Under the pieces are notes generated by a model that ran no database searches, was not told the origin of the DNA, and saw nothing but the letters and a program-made list of their open reading frames with translations. Shown one piece after another: positions 7,952-11,919 of a stretch of 11,919 nt of DNA. The first letter of the stretch is position 1. Every line of letters begins with the position of its first letter. The DNA is from Paenibacillus sp. (GTDB lineage: Bacteria > Bacillota > Bacilli > Paenibacillales > Paenibacillaceae). The position numbers and the translations under genes are program-made. The stretch lies in the NCBI GenBank assembly GCA_029256665.1, contig JAQSXN010000050.1, positions 1-11,919 on the forward strand, read 5' to 3'.

Positions 7952-9024
7952 GTAAATCCGATGGCATGAACTACGCCCCCAAGGGCGAGTCTAAGCAAGT
8001 AGTCGCTCCGGGCGAATTCGTATTTGCCGCAACGAACCTGGATCACGGCCATATCTTCGGCATGTGCAACGGCTTGATCGAAGCCGGCGGCGAGCTGAAA
8101 TGGGTATACGATGCGGATGCGTCCAGAGCGGAAGCGTTCGCGCAGAAGTACCCAGGCGTATCCGTCGCGGCTTCGCTGGAGACGATTCTCGAGGATGGCG
8201 ACGTACAACTCGTCGCGGCTGCGGCGATCACGTCGCTGCGCGGTCCGCTCGGCGTGCGCGTGATGCGCAGCGGCAAACATTATTTTACGGATAAGGCGCC
8301 GTTCACGACGCTTGAACAATTGGAAGAGGCGCGCGTCGCGGCAGCGGAGACCGGCAAAAAATATGCGGTTTATTACAGCGAACGTCTGCATGTGGAGAGC
8401 GCGATCTATGCCGGAGAACTGATCGGGCAAGGAGCGATCGGCCGCGTCGTGCAAGTGATCGGGCTTGGGCCGCATCGCCTTAACGCGCCATCGCGTCCCG
8501 ACTGGTTCTTCAAGAAGGAGCAATACGGCGGCATCTTGTGCGATATCGGTTCGCATCAGGTCGAACAGTTTTTATACTTCACGGGTAATAAGGACGCCAA
8601 GGTTGCCGGCAGCAAGGTTGCCAATTACGCTTCGAAGGATTATCCCGAGCTCGAAGACTTCGGCGACATGACGCTGATCGGTGAGAACGGAGCGACAGGC
8701 TACTTCCGCGTAGACTGGCTGACGCCGAACGGACTCGGCACATGGGGCGACGGACGAACGCTTATTCTAGGTACGGAAGGTTATATCGAGCTGCGCAAAT
8801 ACATCGACGTGGGCAGAGAGTCGGAAGGCGACCAGCTGTATCTCGTCAACGGAGAAGGCGAGCGGCATATGAAGCTGGGCGGCAAAGTCGGCTTCCCGTA
8901 TTTCGGAGCGTTGATTCTCGATATTCTGAACGGTACGGAGAACGCGATGACGCAGGAGCATACGTTCAAAGCGGCCGAGCTGTCGCTGATCGCGCAGCGC
9001 GACGCCGTAAAAGTAGAAGGTTGA
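7948..9024 (+). CDS. Gfo/Idh/MocA-type oxidoreductase with atypical nucleotide-binding loop (second of pair)
   Basis: A 358-residue partner of the preceding enzyme. Start ATG 7948 overlaps the upstream stop and follows AAAGGGG (about 7933-7939). An in-frame start at 7858 would lie deep inside the upstream gene and has no support. The fold is recognisable from VYDADASRAEAFAQKYP after the first strand-helix unit, TDKAPFTTLEQLEEAR with lysine K116 in place of the usual EKP context, and ILCDIGSHQVEQFLYF with D199 and H203. The usual GxGxxG loop is replaced by FAATNLDHGHIFGM (26-39), where the first two glycines are Ala28 and Asn30. The active-site Lys, Asp and His remain, so catalysis is plausible, with altered cofactor binding. 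The N terminus carries about 20 extra residues. It probably acts on the same or a successive substrate as its partner. It is followed by a terminator. Confidence 0.88.
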   Translation: MSKSDGMNYAPKGESKQVVAPGEFVFAATNLDHGHIFGMCNGLIEAGGELKWVYDADASRAEAFAQKYPGVSVAASLETILEDGDVQLVAAAAITSLRGPLGVRVMRSGKHYFTDKAPFTTLEQLEEARVAAAETGKKYAVYYSERLHVESAIYAGELIGQGAIGRVVQVIGLGPHRLNAPSRPDWFFKKEQYGGILCDIGSHQVEQFLYFTGNKDAKVAGSKVANYASKDYPELEDFGDMTLIGENGATGYFRVDWLTPNGLGTWGDGRTLILGTEGYIELRKYIDVGRESEGDQLYLVNGEGERHMKLGGKVGFPYFGALILDILNGTENAMTQEHTFKAAELSLIAQRDAVKVEG

Positions 9025-9029
9025 TCAAG

Positions 9030-9065
9030 AGGGCCGGGCGAAAACTTCGCTCGGCCCTTTCATTT
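9030..9065 (+). terminator. Rho-independent terminator after the oxidoreductase pair
   Basis: AGGGCCGGGCGAA (9030-9042) and TTCGCTCGGCCCT (9046-9058) form a 13-bp stem with one G-U pair and the loop AAC, followed by the T-rich tail TTTCATTT. It begins 6 bases after the stop at 9024. Confidence 0.9.
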
Positions 9066-9089
9066 GGAACGGAACGATTATGTTGGTAA

Positions 9090-9284
9090 CGACTTGACAA
9101 GGTAAAGGAGGTTGCGGGCCGTTGGGATCCCGTGTTTGGCGACCGCGCGTCGAGGCTGGTGCTCATCGGCATCAAGCTGGACAAGGGGAAGTTGACGGGC
9201 TCGCTCGACGAATGCCTGTTGACGGAGACCGGGATGGCGGAGGATTGGAGCAAGCTGATTGACAACTTCCCGGGTTCGCATTGA
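9090..9284 (+). pseudogene. C-terminal remnant of a CobW-family GTPase/metallochaperone gene
   Basis: Reading from 9090 in the frame of the TGA at 9282-9284 gives about 64 residues without an ATG near the start. The middle (RWDPVFGDRASRLVLIGIKL) and the later stretch (LDECLLTETGMAEDWSKL, then FPGSH) resemble the extreme C-terminal domain of CobW/ZagA-type zinc-handling GTPases, whose pattern is GDR..LVFIG.D.D, then LDxCLLTD.EM, then a Pro/Phe end. Everything upstream is missing: the Walker A, CxCC metal motif and GTPase core would need about 300 more residues, but an in-frame TAA (9087-9089) and a terminator lie just before. An AAAGGAGG at 9104-9111 looks like a ribosome binding site, but no usable in-frame start follows at the right distance. 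I read it as a deletion remnant. The family call is from memory of the motif. Confidence 0.7.
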
Positions 9285-9310
9285 CTCTCTCGGACAAGGA
9301 TTGATACGAT
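9281..9310 (+). promoter_or_regulatory. Promoter of the VOC/SDR operon
   Basis: TTGACT (9281-9286, 5 of 6), an 18-base spacer ending in an extended-10 TGA (9302-9304), then TACGAT (9305-9310, 4 of 6). The -35 overlaps the stop codon of the CobW-like remnant. Transcription would start near 9317, giving a leader of about 75 bases that includes the palindrome ATTCCGGAAT (9325-9334). Confidence 0.55.
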
Positions 9311-9391
9311 AGAAGAGGCAATATATTCCGGAATGGGAGAATGGCTGTCTTATCGTAAAAATCGTCTAGCTATGAAAAGGAGTTGTTCGAG

Positions 9392-9847
9392 ATGGATCAC
9401 AACGTGCTCGGAACACGAACGATTACCCAGATTGGTCTGGTTGTCCACGATATCGAAGCGGTGTCCGCCGCTTACGCGAGCTTCTTCGGCGTTGAGAAAC
9501 CGGACTGGTTCTGGACGGATCCCGCTGACAAAGCCATGACGCGATACTTGGGAGAGCCGTCCGAGGCGCGGGCGAAGCTTGCGTTTTTTGATATGGGATC
9601 CCTGCAGCTGGAATTGATCGAACCGGATGAACGACCAAGCACGTGGCGCGACTACCTGAACGAACGTGGGGAAGGCGTGCATCATATCGCGCTCGTCATC
9701 GAAGGAATGAAGGATAAGATCATGTTGATGGAGAAGGATGGCATGAAGCTCCTTCAAAAAGGCGAATACACCGGAGGACGTTACGCGTATATGGACACGT
9801 TCGAGCCGCTTAAGGTGATGTTAGAACTGCTAGAGAACGACAGATAG
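9392..9847 (+). CDS. VOC-superfamily (glyoxalase/epimerase-like) protein
   Basis: A 151-residue protein of the vicinal oxygen chelate fold, which makes metal-dependent epimerases, lyases and dioxygenases. Two beta-alpha-beta-beta-beta modules are visible: TITQIGLVVHDIEAVSAAYA with FFGV, closing with LQLELIEPDE; then GVHHIALVIEGMKDKIMLME, closing with VMLELLEND. By comparison with methylmalonyl-CoA epimerase and glyoxalase, likely metal positions are Q13 (where many relatives have His), a Glu in LELIEP, H98 (or H97) in HHIAL, and a Glu in MLELLE. ATG 9392 is chosen because AAAAGGAG (9375-9382) ends 9 bases before it; the in-frame TTG at 9383 would directly abut that site. It is followed 12 bases later by the SDR gene. 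Substrate unknown; possibly a coenzyme A thioester or hydroxy-keto compound. Confidence 0.85.
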   Translation: MDHNVLGTRTITQIGLVVHDIEAVSAAYASFFGVEKPDWFWTDPADKAMTRYLGEPSEARAKLAFFDMGSLQLELIEPDERPSTWRDYLNERGEGVHHIALVIEGMKDKIMLMEKDGMKLLQKGEYTGGRYAYMDTFEPLKVMLELLENDR

Positions 9848-9859
9848 GAGTGGTTGATC

Positions 9860-10564
9860 ATGAGAAATATTCTAATTACGGGAGCGAATCGCGGATTAGG
9901 CAGCGAGCTTGCGGCCGAAGCCGCGGCAAGAGGGTATCAGGTGTGGGCCGGCGCGCGCGACGCAAATTGTTCGGGCGAGAAGCTGCAAGCGCTTCAGGAA
10001 CAATATCCGGGGCAAGTGCATGTGCTGCAGCTCGATGTGACGGACGAGAATTCGGTCAAGAATGCATTTGAAAAGCTGGGTGGGCGCATCGAAGCGCTCG
10101 ACGTCATCGTGAACAACGCGGCGATCCTTCTCGGCAGAGATCAGAAGCTGGAAGACTTTGAGCTTGAGCTCGTGGATCGGCAAATCCGAACGAACCTCTA
10201 CGGCCCTATGTTGGTTCTGAAATACGGCGTTCCATTGCTTGGCAAGGGTAACGGGCAAGCGATCATCAACATCAGCTCCGAAGCGGGCAGCATGGCCGGC
10301 GCATATGCCGGAGATTACGGCTACGCGTTGTCCAAGAGCGCGCTGAACATGTTTACCGCGCAGCTGCGATCGGCGTACGGACGGAAGGGGTATGCGGTGT
10401 ACGCGGTTCACCCAGGCTGGATCAAGACGGACATGGGCGGCAACGCGGCGCCGGGCGAAGCCTCCGAGTCCGCTGCGGGCATTATGGACCTCGCCGAGCG
10501 AAAGCGGGGAGAAATAGAAGGCGAGTTCTTCGTTAATCATTTGGGAGAGCCCATGAAGCTGTAA
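9860..10564 (+). CDS. Short-chain dehydrogenase/reductase, probably NADP(H)-dependent
   Basis: A classical SDR of 234 residues that oxidises or reduces a carbonyl/hydroxyl group. It has the cofactor motif TGANRGLG (7-14), the stabilising NNAA (85-88), catalytic serine in NISSEAG (S140 most likely), and the YALSK active site with Y155 and K159. HPGWIKTDMGG follows, as in carbonyl-reductase-like SDRs. R11 and R33 are in places that favour NADPH over NADH. ATG 9860 is preferred to the in-frame TTG 9854 because the ribosome binding site AGGAG (9846-9850) stands 9 bases before the ATG but only 3 before the TTG. That site lies just past the VOC stop, so the two genes share one transcript. A joint role is likely but not identifiable from sequence. 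Confidence 0.9.
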   Translation: MRNILITGANRGLGSELAAEAAARGYQVWAGARDANCSGEKLQALQEQYPGQVHVLQLDVTDENSVKNAFEKLGGRIEALDVIVNNAAILLGRDQKLEDFELELVDRQIRTNLYGPMLVLKYGVPLLGKGNGQAIINISSEAGSMAGAYAGDYGYALSKSALNMFTAQLRSAYGRKGYAVYAVHPGWIKTDMGGNAAPGEASESAAGIMDLAERKRGEIEGEFFVNHLGEPMKL

Positions 10565-10613
10565 TCGCGAATCATAAGTCTTCGGACCGGATGACTTCGG
10601 CGAGAAATGAAAG

Positions 10614-10643
10614 AAGGCAGGGAGCGGACGCTCCCTGCCTTTT
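10614..10643. terminator. Terminator between the SDR gene and the convergent oxidoreductase gene
   Basis: AAGGCAGGGAGC (10614-10625) and GCTCCCTGCCTT (10630-10641) form a perfect 12-bp stem around GGAC, followed by TTC and an A/T-rich stretch. The left flank is A-rich (AAATGAAAG), so it may also stop minus-strand transcription from the gene ending at 10656. Confidence 0.88.
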
Positions 10644-10655
10644 CAATATTCCATA

Positions 10656-11735
10656 TTAGAAGTAGATCGCTTTGCCCGTTTTGGCCGATTCGTAGATCGC
10701 TTCGAGAATCTGGGAAACGACGTAGGCTTGCTCCGGCGTCACGACCGGATCGGTATCTTCGTCGATCGCTTTGATCCACAGTCTCATCTCCAGATCGGAG
10801 TCCTTCTCCGATTTGCCTTCGTAGAAAGCTACGCCGCCGGCGTTCAAATCGATCTCCTTCGTGAACAGACGGCTATGCTGCTCGCCGTTGATGCGAAGGC
10901 CGCCCTTCATGTCGGCTCCGCCTTCCGTTCCGCTCAGCGTACACTTCGCTTCGTCGACTTCAAGCGTGTTCAGCGCCCAGCTGGACTCCAGTACGATCGT
11001 CGCGCCGTTCTCCATGACGATCATGCCGAATGCGGAATCCTCGACCGTGAATTGAGCAGGATCCCAAGGCCCCCAAGCATTCGCGGCATTCTCGCGTCCG
11101 GACAGCTTGTGGAAGGATTGACCCAGCACAACCTTCGGCTTGTAGTTGTCCATCATCCAAAGCGTGAGGTCAAGCGCGTGCGTGCCGATGTCGATGAGCG
11201 GGCCGCCGCCTTGTTTCTCCTCGTCCAGGAATACGCCCCAAGTCGGAACGGCACGGCGGCGAACCGCATGCGCCTTCGCGTAATAAACGTCGCCCAGCTC
11301 GCCTGCTTCGCAGATTTGCTTCAGAATCTGGCTATCCGTACGGAAACGGTTGTTGTAGCCGACGGTCAGCTTCTTGCCTGTACGTTTAGCGGCTTCCAGC
11401 ATGCGGCCGGCGTCGGCCGCCGTTTTGGCCATCGGCTTTTCGCTCATGACGTGTTTGCCGGCTTCCATCGCCGCGATCGCGATATCGGCGTGGGAATCGT
11501 TAGGCGTACATACATGAACGATGTCGATCGTCTTATCTTGCAGAAGCTCCGTGTAATCCGTATATACCTTGGCGCCCTCGGCGCCGTAGTTGGCTGCCGC
11601 TTCGACGGCGCGTTCTTCTACGATATCGCAGAATGCGACCATTTCGACGTTGTTCAGCTTTTTCAGACTCGGCATGTGCTTGCCGTTCGCGATTCCTCCG
11701 CAGCCGATAATGGCTAGCTTGTACGTTTTGGACAT
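10656..11735 (-). CDS. Gfo/Idh/MocA family NAD(P)-dependent oxidoreductase
   Basis: A 359-residue cytosolic dehydrogenase with the complete family set. GCGGIANGKH (11-20) is the Rossmann loop (GxGG form), and SEKPMAK holds the conserved lysine K100. GYNNRFRTDSQILKQ opens the C-terminal domain, and GGGPLIDIGTHALDLTLW holds D182, H186 and D189. The segment RRRAVPTWGVFLDEEKQGGG is shared, to my recollection, by a subgroup of sugar-related oxidoreductases in Paenibacillaceae. Start ATG 11735 (minus strand) has AGGAGG 8 bases upstream, and that site lies inside the last codons of the preceding AraC-type gene. The 4-base gap makes co-transcription and coupling with that regulator near certain. Substrate unknown; a sugar, sugar acid or cyclitol by family. 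Confidence 0.93.
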   Translation of the reverse strand: MSKTYKLAIIGCGGIANGKHMPSLKKLNNVEMVAFCDIVEERAVEAAANYGAEGAKVYTDYTELLQDKTIDIVHVCTPNDSHADIAIAAMEAGKHVMSEKPMAKTAADAGRMLEAAKRTGKKLTVGYNNRFRTDSQILKQICEAGELGDVYYAKAHAVRRRAVPTWGVFLDEEKQGGGPLIDIGTHALDLTLWMMDNYKPKVVLGQSFHKLSGRENAANAWGPWDPAQFTVEDSAFGMIVMENGATIVLESSWALNTLEVDEAKCTLSGTEGGADMKGGLRINGEQHSRLFTKEIDLNAGGVAFYEGKSEKDSDLEMRLWIKAIDEDTDPVVTPEQAYVVSQILEAIYESAKTGKAIYF

Positions 11736-11739
11736 AATT

Positions 11740-11919
11740 TTAGCCTCCTGGATTGGTTTGTTTCCGATATTCGGATGGTGTCATGCCGTATACTTTGCGG
11801 AAGACGGCATGCAAATAATTGCTGGTGGAGAAACCAGTCGCCCTCGCGATCTCCTCGATCGACTTCGCGCCTTCGGACAGCTCGCGGCATACGGCCGCGA
11901 GCCTGATATCCTCCAGCAC
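11740..11919 (-). CDS. AraC-family transcriptional regulator, C-terminal end only
   Basis: The last 59 codons of a gene that continues beyond the right edge, ending in TAA (11742-11740). The visible part is the second half of an AraC/XylS DNA-binding domain. KSIEEIARATGFSTSNYLHA matches the second helix-turn-helix, where most relatives have GFxxxxYFxxxFKK, and VFRKVYGMTPSEYRKQ is the standard closing motif. It has no ATG-led reading frame in the window because its start is outside. The N-terminal sensor type cannot be seen. It lies 4 bases upstream of the oxidoreductase gene on the same strand, so this regulator and the enzyme form one operon, probably self-regulated by the enzyme's substrate (inference). 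Confidence 0.88.
   Translation of the reverse strand: MLEDIRLAAVCRELSEGAKSIEEIARATGFSTSNYLHAVFRKVYGMTPSEYRKQTNPGG
11744..11749 (-). promoter_or_regulatory. Ribosome binding site of the oxidoreductase gene, inside the AraC-type gene
   Basis: AGGAGG on the minus strand encodes part of the last Pro-Gly-Gly codons of the upstream regulator and lies 8 bases before ATG 11735. This placement couples translation of the two genes and fixes the oxidoreductase start. Confidence 0.85.

Noticed and set aside
9104..9111. AAAGGAGG as the ribosome binding site of a new gene at about 9120
   Set aside because: The nearest start (TTG 9122) opens a frame with unnatural composition and no family resemblance; the CobW-like frame explains the stretch better.
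10728..11717. Open frame of 329 codons on the plus strand over the third oxidoreductase gene
   Set aside because: Antisense shadow of a clear Gfo/Idh/MocA gene; no ribosome binding site and no recognisable domain.

Overview
The window reads as chromosomal DNA from a moderately GC-rich Gram-positive bacterium of the Bacillota, most likely a Paenibacillaceae member (Paenibacillus or Cohnella type). The clues are strong AGGAGG-type ribosome binding sites, Bacillus-style separate odhA and odhB genes, and many Gfo/Idh/MocA oxidoreductases paired with AraC-type regulators. This placement comes from gene content and style, not from a database match.

Layout, left to right. (1) The 3' part of an M17 leucyl aminopeptidase gene, cut by the window edge (1-1214, +). 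(2) A 302-base gap with a candidate catabolite-response (cre) site, then the 2-oxoglutarate dehydrogenase genes sucA/odhA (1517-4426, +) and sucB/odhB (4434-5690, +). They are 7 bases apart and supply the E1 and E2 subunits of the TCA-cycle complex; no E3 gene is present. (3) A strong bidirectional terminator, then a convergent AraC-type regulator with an N-terminal cupin (5789-6646, -). (4) Divergent from the regulator, a two-gene operon of Gfo/Idh/MocA oxidoreductases (6818-7951 and 7948-9024, +; ATGA overlap). Its well-formed promoter has a perfect 8-bp dyad filling the space between -35 and -10. (5) A terminator followed by a decayed C-terminal remnant of a CobW-type GTPase/metallochaperone gene (about 9090-9284, +). 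(6) A promoter and a small VOC plus SDR operon (9392-9847 and 9860-10564, +). (7) A shared terminator and, convergent to the SDR gene, a third Gfo/Idh/MocA oxidoreductase (10656-11735, -). It lies 4 bases downstream of the 3' end of another AraC-type regulator gene that runs off the right edge (11740-11919, -).

How the parts fit: the left half is central metabolism (peptide turnover and the TCA cycle). The right half is accessory metabolism, with two regulator/oxidoreductase modules of the type used for sugars, sugar acids or cyclitols, plus a small VOC/SDR cassette. Substrates cannot be read from the sequence. I saw no rRNA, tRNA, CRISPR array, transposase, integrase or phage gene, and nothing that clearly amounts to an undescribed system. 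The items most worth a second look are the regulatory architecture between 6600 and 6820, the unusual nucleotide-binding loop of the second oxidoreductase, and the CobW-like gene remnant.
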